64,000 nt of DNA, taken from positions 31,822,593 through 31,886,592 of the forward strand of contig NC_088867.1 in assembly GCF_032884065.1 (NCBI RefSeq), in the 5' to 3' direction. Source of the stretch: Artemia franciscana (lineage: Eukaryota; Arthropoda; Branchiopoda; Anostraca; Artemiidae). This document shows positions 29,650-44,239 of this stretch, piece after piece. The position numbers were made by a program, and so were the translations under genes. Below the pieces are notes generated by a model. It saw only the letters and a list, made by a program, of their open reading frames with translations. It ran no database searches and was not told where the DNA came from. How positions within the stretch are numbered: the stretch's first letter is position 1; every line of letters begins with the position of its first letter.

Positions 29650-31799
29650 CTGCAAGATGAGTGTTAATTTTAAGTCACATAAATTGATGAATACCAAATA
29701 TATTTTTTAAAGCAGGAATAATTAAAATACTAAAAGCGGTCAAAAAATTCACACTGCATTACGCATATGGTCCCATCCCGAATATTTGAAAATAAAAATT
29801 GAAAGGGGGAGGGGGCCTAGTCACATTGCAATATGATTGTCTTTTGCAGGAATACTGTTGCGTAATTATGTACGCCCATAAACAAACTTCTTTTTAAGGC
29901 CGCTTTTGCTAAACATTTGCTTTTCACATTTGGCTATTACATTACTTTTTACAAAAAAAAATAAAAAAATAATAATTTGACAGAGTTTTGGATTCGATAG
30001 TCTTAACTCATCTTGAGTATACGGTAAATAAGGTAAAGCTAAGGGTTGATCCTTGAGTAAAGGTTAATGGTTAATTATCGGTAAAATCTCACAAAAAAAA
30101 GAGAAAAAACTCTTGAGACGTTAAGAAAAGAAGAAGTCCCTTACTAGCTTACGCGGCTGGCTGGGCCAAGTCACTTGTTTAATCAGAGTGGGATGGAAGA
30201 GTCTCCGTCATTGTTTCAGCTCAGAGATCAAAAACCTTCACAAAGCCTCACCTTTATCCTATTCCAGGTCCTGGATCGGTCTTAGGGGTACGGTTGAGTC
30301 GAAATTTTATCGTCAAACTATTTAACAGATTGATACTTTTCAGTGACAGTTGCGGAAATAACTTTTACGAAAATTAATTTTAAGGATACACGATCTCCTT
30401 AGAATTGAGGAGTTAGATTTCACTTACTCCAGCATAAAAAATTCAAAATTAAGCTTGCCGAGCTTCATTTATTTGTTTCAGACTATATAAAATCTTAAAT
30501 AGCTCAGAAACAAAGTCATTATCACAAATTAACTTCAGTTTTTCCATGGACGCAAACACAATAGAGGGGGAGTATCCGGAAGATTTAAGTAAAAATATAT
30601 TTTGTATTGAATTTAAAAAAAAAAAGAAAAAAAAGAAGGAAATAACTTCCCCGGAAGATTATTATTAGACACCATGATCATATAAAAACAGCTGCTCCCT
30701 TCCTTAAGGCAGATAAAATGGGGACCACGTGTTTTACTGGGATTTCTAAAGTTGTATTCTCTAATAAATTCGAAGACGTTGCTGGTCAGCATGTTTACGC
30801 AGGATAGGTACCAATGTTAGCGATAAGAACGCCGACAATAGCAATGGTATTGTCACCAAATTCTGTTGTCACCAATGCCGCTATAGAAATTGTCCAGACG
30901 ACTTAATAAAAATCGGCAAAACTTTTTGCAGCGGGCATTGGGAAAAGAGAAATACATATTTAATAAATATTAGCAATCAATGTATCAACAAGAAAAAAAC
31001 CTTGGTTTCTAAATAACATAACCGTTAGTCTTTTGTCGGAGTATTGATGATCCAAAGTCGATACAGCAATCTACCGTCTACTAGACCATAATTACCGGGA
31101 TGGACACCACTCAACAACGTCATTAGGCCCAACGCCGCTATGAGGTAACGCAATTTTTACCAACGGGTAATTTTTATTCATTGATTTCTTTTTTGGAGGG
31201 GGGGATATCACCATAACATCCGTCTTGGGAATTGGATTAAAATAATATCTACATGTTATATACGCTAGATATGATTTTATTCTGTAATTATATTAAGTCC
31301 TGTTATATCATATTGTTCGGTCCTATTAACGGAGAAAACATCCACAGGGAAAAAAACCCAAAGAAACTAAGCAGATATAAGAACTAGGGACCACCATCCC
31401 ATCATTTAGTGTGCGGTAAATACCTATTCCCGAGGTTTTTTTACGGAGCCTGACAATTCCTGAACTAAACAATGTCACCATTTTTATAGGGGAAGGGGGT
31501 TTAAATTGAGGTGGGAACTTGGGAAAACCTTTCCATGTTCTAGCTTGTCCTGTGGATTCATTACTGAAAGTTGTTCAAGCAGCTTGAATATTTCTCGAGG
31601 GAAATAGAAGTTACTGTTCTAGAGAAGAAGAACAGTGAAAGTAATAACTAGTTCCACTGATGCAGCAGAATAATATTTCAGGCCGACAAAAAGTCATTGT
31701 CATGTAGTGGTTCCTTTTTACTAAAAACGCCATTATGCATTTATTTATACGTTAATGCAATGTGAACGTTGTATACATGTTTTATACAATGTATATAAG
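29650..31799. other. Upstream TRIC intron or flank
   Basis: Presumably the first intron. AT-rich; no exon, promoter or repeat ends I can defend. Confidence 0.4.
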
Positions 31800-32565
31800 T
31801 ATACTATGCACAAGAATATCACTGCTGCAGTTAAGGTAGGAAATGAGGTTAGCAGCTAGTTTCGTATTAAATCAGGAGTTAAACAGGGGTGTGTTCTATC
31901 TCCCTTTACATGGATAATTTTGATGGACTTTGTCTTAAGGAGCCCAGGAAACGCAATGGGAGACCACAGAATCAAATGGTGGGGAGGGGGGGCTTTGAGA
32001 CTCTCCTGGACTTAGATTATGCTATTGGTTTAAGCATTCTAGATGAAAACGTAAGCAAAATGAATGAACTTTGGAGGTTTTGACTAAGTCACTAAGGCAA
32101 GGACGTTGGGTAAGGTGACGCTGGGTAACGAAGAGATTGATCAAATGGGCAGCTTCAATTACCATGGTAGTATTGTTAGTAAAGACGGTGGGACCAGGGA
32201 AGATATTAAAAGTAGAATTGCCAAGGCTCAGGGTGTTCACAGTTAAAAAAAAGGGTTCAAGAACAGGAAGATAAGTCTGAAAACCTAAATTAGAATATTG
32301 GAAGCTACAGTGATGACGGTGGTCAAATATGGCTCTGAAGCATGAGCGCTCCGAAAAGCGGGTTCAGATTTGCTCGATGTTTTCCAGAGAAATTGCCTAC
32401 GAATTGTTCTGGATACCCGGCTGACTGATCGTATTTCAAACAGTAGGCAGTACGAAAAGTGTGGTTGAATCCCGCTTTCTAGGGCTATAATAAGAGAAAA
32501 GTTCTAGGACACGTTCTGCAGATGAAGGATGACAGATTGCTGAAAATTGCCCTTTTTGGCCAATC
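31800..32565 (+). pseudogene. LINE endonuclease-reverse transcriptase remnant
   Basis: Across shifting plus-strand frames the order is FRIKSGVKQGCVLSPFTW, a LDYAIGLSIL segment in place of the FADDIALL catalytic region, TLGNEEIDQMGSFNYHGSIV, SKDGGTREDIKSRIAKAQGV, VKYGSEA and a CLRIVLDTRLTDR-like stretch, ending near RLRWLGHVLRMKDD. This order (GVRQGC, YADD, FxYLGSxV, SRIxKA, LYGSEAW, GHVxRM) is diagnostic of a common animal non-LTR clade. The catalytic aspartates are lost and stops occur, so it is dead. It is 5'-truncated; the 3' end near 32565 has no clear tail. Confidence 0.85.
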
Positions 32566-32867
32566 GTCTAGGCAAGTATTCTTCTTTATATAAACACAGT
32601 CAAAATCCCTGGGGCTTGATTTCTGCTGGGGGGAAGTTCATTCCACATGGTAACTAGTCACTGGATGATGTTTCTTCGTAAACATTTTTTTACATAAGAC
32701 TACTTACAAGTAAATCAATTGCGGAGGATACGGGGTCACTACCTTCAAATCTGGTTGGGATTATTTCTTTTCGGGGAGGGAGAATACAGTTGCAATGGTT
32801 AAACAGTTCTGAACTGATTTCATAAGGCTTTTTGCGACTATCAGTAAACGTTTACACCTTATTCTCT
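32566..32867. other. Junction spacer before R copy 2
   Basis: Nothing recognised. Homology to R begins abruptly at 32868. Confidence 0.5.
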
Positions 32868-35800
32868 AATAAAATAGAATTAATAATAGTATAATATGCG
32901 CGATCTGAATAGGGGAAGGGGTGTCTCCGAGGTTAGTACAAGGACAACCCTGCAGAAAAAAGATGGCCTAAAAAATTTATTTGGCCGTTCTTTTGGCTTC
33001 GTTATTTATGATTAGCCAAAGTTTAAGAGATGTATTCCTAAATGGATCTGATACCACATTCAGATGCAAGGATTTGGGCGCTATTTTCAATGTGACAATT
33101 TTCAAACGAATGTTTTCACATTGGTAAGATTCATAGATTCTTAGATCTTATGAAGAAATCATAAGATTTTTCTGACAGCTTTAGAGGATATCTCGAAAAA
33201 ATCTCTGGTTAAAATAATGACAAAATCGTTAAACAAGACTGCAATAAGACTCGCATGAATTCACCGAGCCTTCAACAATACAATAGATATATAGTATATA
33301 TGTATCAACTAAGCTTAACAGACAGCACACAGTACTACAATATATGGCAGTCATTAAGAACTATATATGAAAGTCACACAGGAACCAGCAGCACTAAATT
33401 GCGCGGTGAGAATGTTGTAGGCTTGCAAGTACTTTGAATATTACGAAGAGTTAAAAAGCCAAGAACTACTCATAAAGTCCTGGGACGCATTTTTTTTTGT
33501 AAGCACAGGTTTAACTAAATCGTGGTTTTTGAAGCTGGGTTTGCAACCATTTAGACAAGAGTTCGCAATGGATCAGAAAAAAAAACTACCCTTACATTCA
33601 ACAAGCTCATTGCAATTATTGAGTTACTTTCAAAAGCGCTTATTAAACCAATTAAATTAGACCTTTGTTTTATGTGATTCAGAACTCAATAGCCTACAAT
33701 TCCTCCTTTTCAAGATAGAAGATTCTTGATGTATTTATGTATCAGGATCAATTTAGAAATTTTCATCATTAGAATCTTTCTTGGTGCTAAAGGAGTAGCA
33801 AGATTTTTAACCCTAATGTCTTTATTTCAATTTCAACTGTATTATTTGGTACAAAAGGAAAAGCGACCACTAAACATAAGAGGAAGTTTGATCACAAGAT
33901 TTAAGCCTTAAAACAAGAGTTAAACTGTAAAATTTGTATTGCTGTCAAAACGGCATTCAACACAGTACGATAATTGCATTTATTCAATAAGTAATAGCAA
34001 TTAATAACAATACGCTATACTGAACATGGAATGAACTTTTACGTAAGAAAAACCTTTTATTAATTCACTAACATCAATTTCAACCCAATTTACTTACAAA
34101 TATTCTAATAAAACCTTTAAAATAAAGAAGCATATATAAAATAACAACGAATGAAAAAATTAGTCTCCATTAATAAAAATTGAAACTTAACTTATTTTTA
34201 AATATAAGACTATCGTAATGTTAAGGGGAACCAAAACGCTAAAAAAGGAAAAAAAAACCCAAAAAACAAGAGCCAAGAGCTCATATGGCACTTGTGACGA
34301 GATTGGAAGAGCCAAGAGGCAAGAGCTCATATGGCATGAGCTCTGGCAAAATTCTAAGAATCAACAGATTGCTTTAAAAGGAAAATCAGAGGCTTAATGC
34401 CGGTCGGGATTTAAAATAAGAGCTCTGAGTCACAAGGTCCTTCTAAACATCAAAATTCATTAAGATCACTCATAAGTTAAAAATATCTCAATTTTTCTAA
34501 TTTTTCCTCTCTCTTCAGCCCCCTAGATGGTTGAATCAGGGAAAACGACTTTATGAAGTCAATTTGTGCAGCTCCCTGACACGCCTACTAATTTTCATCG
34601 CCCTAGCACGTCCAGAAGCACCAAACTTGCCAAAGCACTGAACCCCCCCCCCCCTAAAGAGAGTGGATCCAGTCCAGTTATGTCAATCACGTATCTACGA
34701 CATTTATAAGCGTTTTCCAAGATTTCCCGTTTCCCCCTCCAAATCCCTCCAATATCAACAGATCTGGTCGGGATTTGAAATAAGAGCTCTGAAACATGAG
34801 TTCCTTCTAAATATGAAATTTCATTAAGATCCAGTCACCTGTTCTTGAGTTAAAATACCTCAATTTTTCTAATTTTTCCAAATTAATAACCCCCAGCTCC
34901 CCTAAAGAGAACGGATCCGTTCCAATTATATCAGTCACGTATCTATAACTTGTGCTTATTCTTCCCATCAAGTTTCATCCCGATCTCTCCACTCTAAGGG
35001 TTTTCAAAGATTTCCGGTTTCCCCCAATGTCACCGGATGCGGTCAGATTTAAAATTAGAGTTTTAAAGCACAAGCTCCTTCTAAAGATCAAATTTCATTA
35101 AGATCTGATCACCCGTTCGCAAGTTACAAATACCTCATTTTTTTCTAATTTTCCGAATTACTCCCCTCCCCCCAACTCCACCAAAGATAGCGGATCCGGT
35201 CCGGTTATTTCCGTCATATATCTTGAACTTGTGATTATTCTTCCAACCAAGTTTCATCCTGATCTCTCCGCTTTAAGCGTTTTCCCAGATTTCCCGCCCC
35301 CTGATGGTCCCGTCGGGATTTAAAATAAGAGATCTGAGTTACGAGGTCCTTCTAAATATGAAATTTCATTAAGATCCGAACACTCCTTCGTAAGTTAAAA
35401 ATACCTCATTTTTTCTATTTTTTTAGAATTGCCCCCCCCCCACAAACTCCCACAAATAGACCAGATCCGTCCAGGTTATGTCAATCACGTATCTAGGACT
35501 TGTGCTTATTTTTCCCACCAAGCTTAATCCCGTCCCCCACTCTAAGCGTTTTCCAAGGTTTTAGGTCCCTCCCCCAACTCCCCCCAATGTCACTGGATCC
35601 GGTCGGGATTTAAAATAAGAGCTCTGAGACACGATATCCTTCCAAACATCAAATTTCATTAAGATCCAATCCCTCCTTCGTAAGTTGAAAATATCTCATT
35701 TTTTCCGATTTTCCAGAATTAGCCCCCCTCCAACTCCCCCAAAGAGAGCAGATCCGTTCCGATTATGTCAATCACGTATCTAGAACTTGTGATTATTTTA

Positions 35801-38800
35801 CCCACCAGGTTTCATCCCGACCCCCCTACTCTAAGCGTTTTCCAATATTTTAGCCCACCCCCCTCAACTCCCCACAATGTCACCGGATCCAGTCGGGATT
35901 TAAAAGAAGAGCTCTGACACACCATATCCTTCCAAACATCAAATTTCATTAAGGTCCGGTCACTCCTTCGTAAGTTAAAAATACCTCAATTTTTCTAATT
36001 TTTCAGAACTAACCCCTCCCCCAACTCCCCCAAACAGAGCAGATCCGTTCCGGTTATGTCAATAACGTATCCCACATCCCCCCAGATTTAACCATCCCCC
36101 AGATGGTCGAATCTGGGAAACGACAATTTCTAAGTTAATCTGGTCTGGTTCCTGATACGCCTGCCAAATTTCATCGTCCTAGCTTACCTGGAATTGCCTG
36201 AAGTAGCAAAACCGGGACAGACAGACCGACAGAATTTGCGATCGCTGTATGTCACTTGATAAAAACCAAGTACCATAAAAGAATTAAATCCACCTACAAT
36301 ACCTCATTTTTCGCAGTAAAAGTACAAGACATTACAATCTGAAGAGATTAATATACTCCATTGATTTTTTCGACCCGGTGGATATTTTCTACAAATAACA
36401 GTGATATTCCTTTGTTTAAGAGATAAATTAAAGAAATCCTTTTTAGTGAGTCTGAATTGTATTTATCTTTTTTTAGGGGGGAAGAAGGGATGGTAAATAC
36501 TAACTTATTATAACCTCTTGGGGGTTTATTATTTATTAAGTTCTGTATTATTTTTAGTGTATTTTTGCCACCCCCCTCGGACAAGTTTTTTTTTATTCCT
36601 CGGGGTGGCAGTTAATACTGATGTTGTATTTTATTTTAATACATATCTTTCTCTCTCCCTCAATTCTTGTTTACCTACTTGTATTGGAGGAAAGTACCGG
36701 CCCGTGCTACCGGGACTTCTAACTTGAAGTTACAATTTTCTAGCTGTGAATAAATTATCTCAGTATCGAGGAAAAAAGTATTTTGAAAAAAACAACAATA
36801 CTATCGATAAGGTACCGGTTTCGCCTCAAATTCTTGAAACTTCTGGCACATCGAAGCGAATCAGACATAGATTTCTATCACCGGAGACGCAAAGAAAGTC
36901 ACTGGAAACTTGAAATCAAACCGGTAAATCACCAATGTTCTAATTCTTTTGACTTAATTTAAAAGTAAACCCACTGGAGATAGTGCATTACATGAGGAAA
37001 ATATCTCAGCAAATTAGCCTATTACGCAATGAGGAAAATTAGAAGCTGCTTTCGTGGGTCAAAATAACGTACAATTTATAAGGGAAACGCTCGAATTAAT
37101 TTGTGCAATGATGTTAAACGGGACTTATCAGAAAGGTTTAATTTAAGAATGTGAATGGCGTCCATTATAATTCGTAGTTTGGCTCCATACACTGTGTCTG
37201 CTTAAACTAGTGGAAGAATTTCAGTTTGACCTCTTTTTGATGCCGTCAAAACAAAAACAAAAGAATCTTTCTCACTTTCCTTTGATATAAATTGAACTGA
37301 AAACGATACTTCAAGCAGAATTTAGAATTATCAAAATTGTCCGAATCATTTTCACTCCATGGGAAACAACTATCATTTGAACAATAAATATTTCAAACTA
37401 TCAATGTAATTATCAGATATAGGCATAACACCTTTCGCTTTGGCTGCAATCTCTCTGCAGAAATTTTTTTAGCATTATATAGTGCTATTTAATGCTAAAA
37501 AAACCTCTCATTAGACTAACTGACGATAGTCAGTTAGATTACCAACTGACACGCATACAAATAGTAAGGAAATACTCGAAGGGGGCAGGAGCCAACCAGC
37601 ATGAGTGCAACCTGATCTTAGATAGGTAAAAGCGAATATTTATGGCCATTGTTGAATACTTTAAAAAAAAATTTATGTGGATTCTCAGTCTCCCCCCCCC
37701 GGGTGAAGATATCTTTGAGGGTGGCTGTGACCCTCGAATCGCAAATTTTATAGCTATGCATTAAAAGAAAGATGAATATTAGCAAATGTGCAAAATACAT
37801 ATCTTTCAAGATGTTAATTCTGTTAAAGAGCCTATATTTCTTTATAGACTATTCTCGAATCTATCTACCCAGGGAAGATATTAGTAATATCTAGTTTTGT
37901 TGTCACGATTTTTTTTTCTCAACTGCAAAATTTAAGTTATTTTACATTTAATTGCTTCTTGAATAGACTCCTATTTTTATCCGTGAGCTTTTCTGCACCA
38001 ACGGAATAAAAAAAGCTTACGCGTGTGAAGTTAAGTTACAAATAAGCATCATATTAGTTCAGTGAAACTTAACGTTCAGATAAAAGCCTAAAGGCAGCAG
38101 TTGCAAAATAAAATTTCGTAAGAGGGACTAGGGAAGATCAGTATGGAGCTGAAGAAACTAAAACTCATAGCTCCAAAGTTTATAGTCCTAAATCCAAACG
38201 TTTTTTGGCAAATGACCCTTCTGACCAAGGGCATATCCAGGATTTTATTTCGGAGGATTTTTTTTAGAGGGGGTTTACAAACGATAAATTAAAAACCGCA
38301 TCAAAAGTTTGTTTGTATAGATTTTTGTTACGTTTTTAGGATACAAAGACAAGACTATAGGAAAGGGTTGCACCCGAAAGCCCCACCCGGGACGGCCTTG
38401 CTTCTGACCAAAACCGTGTGTCACTTAATAATTAGGTCATTGATTTTAACTTTTTATGCAAATTCAGATTTTAAGACTTAACAAGAACAAATTAATTATT
38501 TACTAAAACGAATTTTTTATTAGTTCCAACTCCATTAAATTCCAATTTTGTTAGCGTTTTTTCTAGCTCACTTCTTTTTCCTGACTTCTTACTCTCCTGA
38601 CCTTTTCCCCATTTCCTAAGGTTTTGTTAGTAGAGTATCTGCAAGAAGTCTTTGTAGCACTAATTATTTTTGAATTTCTGCAACGCCTGCCAGGGGGTTT
38701 GATTTCCCAGAGAAAGGACAATTTTATATTAAGATAGTGAACTAGGAGGAGAGGGGGGCTCCTAAGATCAACTTGTTTGGAATCAACTGAAGCGATGCCA

Positions 38801-39019
38801 TTTTAAACACACTATCTGGTAAAATAATATAGAAAGTTTATTTTGAATTTTTCCCACGCACAAAGATGCAGTTTATACGAATTGACAGTCCCAGTTTCAG
38901 CCTAAGGAGCTATTCACCACCAAGCTTCAGCATGTTTCGGCAAAGAGTTGGTGCAGAATTGTCAAGGATGCTTTACCGTCGTCCAAGGGGACTTAAATTC
39001 CTACTCTACATACTGACGG
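32868..39019 (+). repeat. R block, copy 2 (Helitron-free)
   Basis: Corresponds to 13785-14208 joined directly to 16610-22355. It contains the same tandem-repeat-cored element (about 34255-36290), the paired hairpins (near 37464-37540), the 176-bp-type MITE (38226-38400, flanks CTTCTGAC) and the first 150 bp of the LINE, then stops at the gap. The empty Helitron site is at 33291/33292. Differences from copy 1 are scattered substitutions and homopolymer length changes. Confidence 0.93.
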
Positions 39020-39119
39020 NNNNNNNNNNNNNNNNNNNNNNNNNNNNNNNNNNNNNNNNNNNNNNNNNNNNNNNNNNNNNNNNNNNNNNNNNNNNNNNNN
39101 NNNNNNNNNNNNNNNNNNN
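39020..39119. other. Assembly gap, 100 N
   Basis: Exactly 100 N, the usual placeholder for a scaffold join of unknown size. Both sides are R-block sequence but in opposite orientation, and the right side begins inside the tandem array, so the join rests on repeats. Confidence 0.99.
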
Positions 39120-41037
39120 GACCGGATCCGCTATCTTTGGTGGAGTTGGGGGGAGGGGAGTAATTCGGAAAATTAGAAAAAAATGAGGTATTTGTAACTT
39201 GCGAACGGGTGATCAGATCTTAATGAAATTTGATCTTTAGAAGGAGCTTGTGCTTTAAAACTCTAATTTTAAATCTGACCGCATCCGGTGACATTGGGGG
39301 AAACCGGAAATCTTTGAAAACCCTTAGAGTGGAGAGATCGGGATGAAACTTGATTGGAAGAATAAGCACAAGTTATAGATGCGTGACTGATATAATTGGA
39401 ACGGATCCGTTCTCTTTAGGGGAGCTGGGGGTTATTAATTTGGAAAAATTAGAAAAATTGAGGTATTTTAACTTAAGAACAGGTGACTGGATCTTAATGA
39501 AATTTCATATTTAGAAGGAACTCATGTCTCAGAGCTCTTATTTCAAATCCCGACCAGATCTGTTGATATTGGAGGGATTTGGAGGGGGAAACGGGAAATC
39601 TTGGAAAACGCTTATAAATGTCGTAGATACGTGATTGACATAACTGGACTGGATCCACTCTCTTTGGGGGGGGGGGGTTAGGGGGTAGGGTTCAGTGCTT
39701 TGGCAAGTTTGGTGCTTCTGGACGTGCTAGGGCGATGAAAATTAGTAGGCGTGTCAGGGAGCTGCACAAATTGACTTCATAAAGTCGTTTTCCCTGATTC
39801 AACCATCTAGGGGGCTGAAGAGAGAGGAAAAATTAGAAAAATTGAGGTATTTTTAACTTATGAGTGATCTTAATGAATTTTGATGTTTAGAAGGACCTTG
39901 TGACTCAGAGCTCTTATTTTAAATCCCGACCGGCATTAAGCCTCTGATTTTCCTTTTAAAGCAATCTATTGATTCTTAGAATTTTGCCAGAGATCATGCC
40001 ATATGAGCTCTTGCCTCTTGGCTCTTCCAATCTCGTCACAAGTGCCATATGAGCTCTTAGCTCTTGTTTTTTTTTTTTCCTTTTTTAGCGTTTTGGTTCC
40101 CCTTAACATTACGATAGTCTTATATTTAAAAATAAGTTAAGTTTCAATTTTTATTAATGGAGACTAATTTTTTCATTCGTTGTTATTTTATATATGCTTC
40201 TTTATTTTAAAGGTTTTATTAGAATATTTGTAAGTAAATTGGGTTGAAATTGATGTTAGTGAATTAATAAAAGGTTCTTCTTACGTAAAAGTTCATTCCA
40301 TGTTCAGTATAGCGTATTGTTATTAATTGCTATTACTTATTGAATAAATGCAATTATCGTACTGTGTTGAATGCCGTTTTGACAGCAATACAAATTTTAC
40401 AGTTTAACTCTTGTTTTAAGGCTTAAATCTTGTGATCAAACTTCCTCTTATGTTTAGTGGTCGCTTTTCCTTTTGTATCAAATAATACAGTTGAAATTGA
40501 AATAAAGACATTAGGGTTAAAAATCTTGCTACTCCTTTAGCACCAAGAAAGATTCTAATGATGAAAATTTCTAAATTGATCCTGATACATAAATACATCA
40601 AGAATCTTCTATCTTGAAAAGGAGGAATTGTAGGCTATTGAGTTCTGAATCACATAAAACAAAGGTCTAATTTAATTGGTTTAATAAGCGCTTTTGAAAG
40701 TAACTCAATAATTGCAATGAGCTTGTTGAATGTAAGGGTAGTTTTTTTTTTCTGATCCATTGCGAACTCTTGTCTAAATGGTCGCAAACCCAGCTTCAAA
40801 AACCACGATTTAGTTAAACCTGTGCTTACAAAAAAAAAATGCGTCCCAGGACTTTATGAGTAGTTCTTGGCTTTTTAACTCTTCGTAATATTCAAAGTAC
40901 TTGCAAGCCTACAACATTCTCACCGCGCAATTTAGTGCTGCTGGTTCCTGTGTGACTTTCATATATAGTTCTTAATGACTGCCATATATTGTAGTACTGT
41001 GTGCTGTCTGTTAAGCTTGGTAGATACATATATACTA

Positions 41038-43453
41038 CTAGCTGTTGGGGTGGCGCTTCGCGCCACCCCAACACCTAGTTGGTGGGGTGCTTCGCGACCC
41101 CCCAAGCCCCCCCGCGCGCGTAAGTCGTTACGCGCCATATTAGTTACGCGCCATTGTAGTTGTGTCCCACCTGTGAATATAGATAGATTTATATATGTGT
41201 TTCAAACTACGTAAAAATTGCGAATATACAACATTTTTGGCTTTCCCACTACTGGAAGCTTTCCGTTTCCAATTGCCAGCAATTGATCTGGAAATGTTTG
41301 ACCAGAATCATCGTTTTGCAATCGGACACGCATATTTGTAGTTAATTTTAATATTTTTACGTGTGCCCATAAATTAGAATTTTTCAGGCAAGCATTCATT
41401 TCGTCTGCAGGAGTTAAACTACGTAAAAATTGCGAATATACAACATTCTTGGCTTTCCCATTGTCTGTGCATATACAAAGCCGTATGCACTAATAATGAC
41501 GTCATATGCAAACGCTCTTTTTACAAACAAACAAACATGCATACACACAACTCGTTTTTATATAGATAGATAGATAGATGGATACAATACAAATTAACTG
41601 CGTAAAACTTGCGAATATACAACATTCTTCGCTGTCCAATTGTCGCTGCATATAAATAGATTGTCAGGTTTACCGACCCTCGAACATGCAACGTACAATT
41701 GTCCATGGGAAAAACAATCAGTATTAAGATCTATACCACATTTTTCTAATGATTGACCTTGAGCTTTGTTAATGGTGATTGCAAATGCTAATCGAATTGG
41801 GAATTGCAATCTTTTAAATTGAAAAGGCAGATCCGTTGGAATCATGGGAATGCGAGGAATAAGAACAGCCTTACCCTGTTCACGATCCAATTCTACACAT
41901 GTCGAAACAGCAGCGATACGGTTAGGTGAAGGCATTCCCAAATCCTGAAGAGGTTTGTTTGCCATACGTACGCACAAATCTTCTATAATAACTAAAAGCC
42001 ATTTATTATTTTTATAATTTTTTAGAATATTCGGAAATACTTTTTCAATCAATTCATTTTTGGACGTCACTAAACTACAGAAATTAGCAGGTAGTTGTAT
42101 ACGTCCTGAAATTGAGTCTATCGTATCATAAATGTCTTTTTGTTCCGACGTTAACTTGTAAATGTTATTTTGTACATACGACAATAGATCACTCGTACTG
42201 TAACTTTGTTCACGATCCAATTCTACACATGTCGAAACAGCAGCGATACGGTTAGGTGAAGGCATTCCCAAATCCTGAAGAGGTTTGTTTGCCATACGTA
42301 CGCACAAATCTTCTATAATAACTAAAGTGTCGTTATAAATTTCTGATGTAAAATCAAAAGTCATTTCTGACGTCTCTAACTGTTTTCGATGGAGTATATC
42401 TTCGGACATTTTTGACTTATATTTTTCCCATAACTCTGTAGGAGCTGATGGAGAGCAAGTGTACGAATTTGACTTGGGGTTGACGTTTCGCACGCGTCAT
42501 TGATGCAGTTATCCCAGTGTTGGTCATTCTCCAATAAATTCAGAGCTTGGCATGCACTACGGTAAGTGTCATGTATAGTACCGTTTACAGTTCTCAAATA
42601 CTCAAAGGATGTCGGACCGGGTACATTCACCAAAAGCAGGCGTAGAAAGAAGCATTCATGTTGATTGGGGTGAACGGTGTAGAGTCTTCCTATCGTGGTA
42701 TCTTTGAAGATGGTAGGTTGGCCGTAAACCCACTGGCTATCTACTTCGATGGTGGTACCGTTGCCATTGTAGGTTTTTCAGTCATTTTACAATTAGAAAT
42801 TTCTCTTTCAACGGTCTTCTTACAATTAAAAATTTGTCTCTGAACGATATTCTTAAATACCTGTGTCCTGGTCTCCATTTATATTCCCTGTGTCCCGGTC
42901 GTCATTTGTGTCCCGGTATCCCAGTCTGTAATTTCTCTTTTTTCTTTTTTCAGTTTTCTTTTTCTTCTTTATTTTTCAGCTTCACTATGAAATACATATC
43001 GCCGAACCTTTGTTTTTTTAACTAAAATCTGGTAGTCATTGATGACCTTATCCAAGTCAAAATCCCAAACCCAATCATCATCGCTATCATTTTCAGTTTT
43101 AATATGTTTTGACTCTCGCTGTCCAGGTGGATCTTCATCTAACTGCGCGGTTTTGCGTTCTTTAGCCTCAAGCCTGTTTCCTTGCTGTTCTTTTGATTCC
43201 TCGGCACGCTTTCTTTTCTGACTTTCTCTATCAGCAGCAAGTTTTTTGGCATAGACTCTTTGAGCATCTTCATCAGTCATTGTAAACTTAAACATTAATA
43301 GAATTCTACGCGAACATATGTCTTATATAACTTGAATGACGTCACCTTCAAAGCAAAAATGATGGCAACTAATTTCATGACGTCAGCCGAAACATGACGT
43401 CACCTGATCCACGATCCACAGATCCACAGACAACTTATTTTTATATATATAGA
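41038..43453 (-). mobile_element. Helitron, right-arm copy
   Basis: Same element as 14209-16609, reversed: CTAGCTG and the 13-bp hairpin at the left, complement of the TC end at 43452-43453. It has the same scrambled helicase (ORFs 41594-42493 and 42376-42633) and charged N-terminal frame (42969-43295). It is slightly longer, with an extra short repeat of GATCCACA near 43418-43430. Host A/T flanks are identical, so both arms inherited one insertion. Confidence 0.92.
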
Positions 43454-44118
43454 TATATCTATTTTATTGTTGAAGGCTCGGTGAATTCATGCGAGTCTTA
43501 TTGCAGTCTTGTTTAACGATTTTTTCATTATTTTAACCAGAGATTTTTTCGAGATATCCTCTAAAGCTGTCAGAAAAATCTTATGATTTCTTCATAAGAT
43601 CTAAGGATCTATGAATCTTACCAATGTGAAAACATTCGTTTGAAAATTGTCACATCGAAAATAGCGCCCAAATCTTTGCATCTGAATGTGGTATCAGATC
43701 CATTTAGGAATACATCTCTTAAACTTTGGCTAATCATAAATAACGAAGCCAAAAGAACGGCCAAATAAATTTTTTAGGCCATCTTTTTTCTGCGGGGTTG
43801 TCCTTGTACTAACCTCGGAGACACCCCTTCCCCTATTCAGATCGCGCATATTATACTATTATTAATTCTATTTTATTTTATCTTAGCAGGGTGGAAATTT
43901 CAAAGCTGGACATTTCTTTCGCTGTTGCTTCAGTTGATTGAGTGTAAATAATTATTCTTTTCATAATCTGGCTATTGAAAAACATGACATGGATTTTTTT
44001 TTTGCTAGTTCTTTTTTTTTCTCTGTTTCTTTTGTTCAGTGTCTCTTTTTCGTCTCTGCCGTTTGTATTTTTGTATCTTCCTTTCGGTATAGATTAATTG
44101 ATGATTTTCTAATTTTAG
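43454..44118. other. R-block edge and TRIC intron end
   Basis: Mirror of 13543-14208. Polypyrimidine-rich near the acceptor TTTTCTAATTTTAG. Short open frames here are intronic. Confidence 0.6.
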
Positions 44119-44239
44119 CCCAACGAAGGCTTGCATCGCTGCTGCTATTGTGTTTGTGATTGACAAGAAAACAGACTACATCAGTGCACCACATGCCCTT
44201 GTCTACTTCGGAATCGTTCTTTTCTTCGTTTACTTCAAG
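44119..44239 (+). CDS. TMEM38: TRIC/TMEM38 coding exon 5, intact copy
   Basis: A 121-bp exon between acceptor TTTTCTAATTTTAG and donor GTGACC. The first base completes a Phe codon with the TT left by the exon at 24591-24767, giving PTKACIAAAIVFVIDKKTDY, ISAPHALVYFG and IVLFFVYFK, and the exon ends in phase 0 as the terminal exon requires. This covers the last cytoplasmic loop and the sixth membrane helix region of the family. It is the only full copy among three in the window. Its upstream partner exons are not on this strand within the window; the sequence before it is R-block DNA leading back to the gap. Confidence 0.95.

Noticed and set aside
29650-39019. First coding exon of TRIC
   Set aside because: No minus-strand segment with the expected first-helix motif followed by a donor in the right phase could be found.
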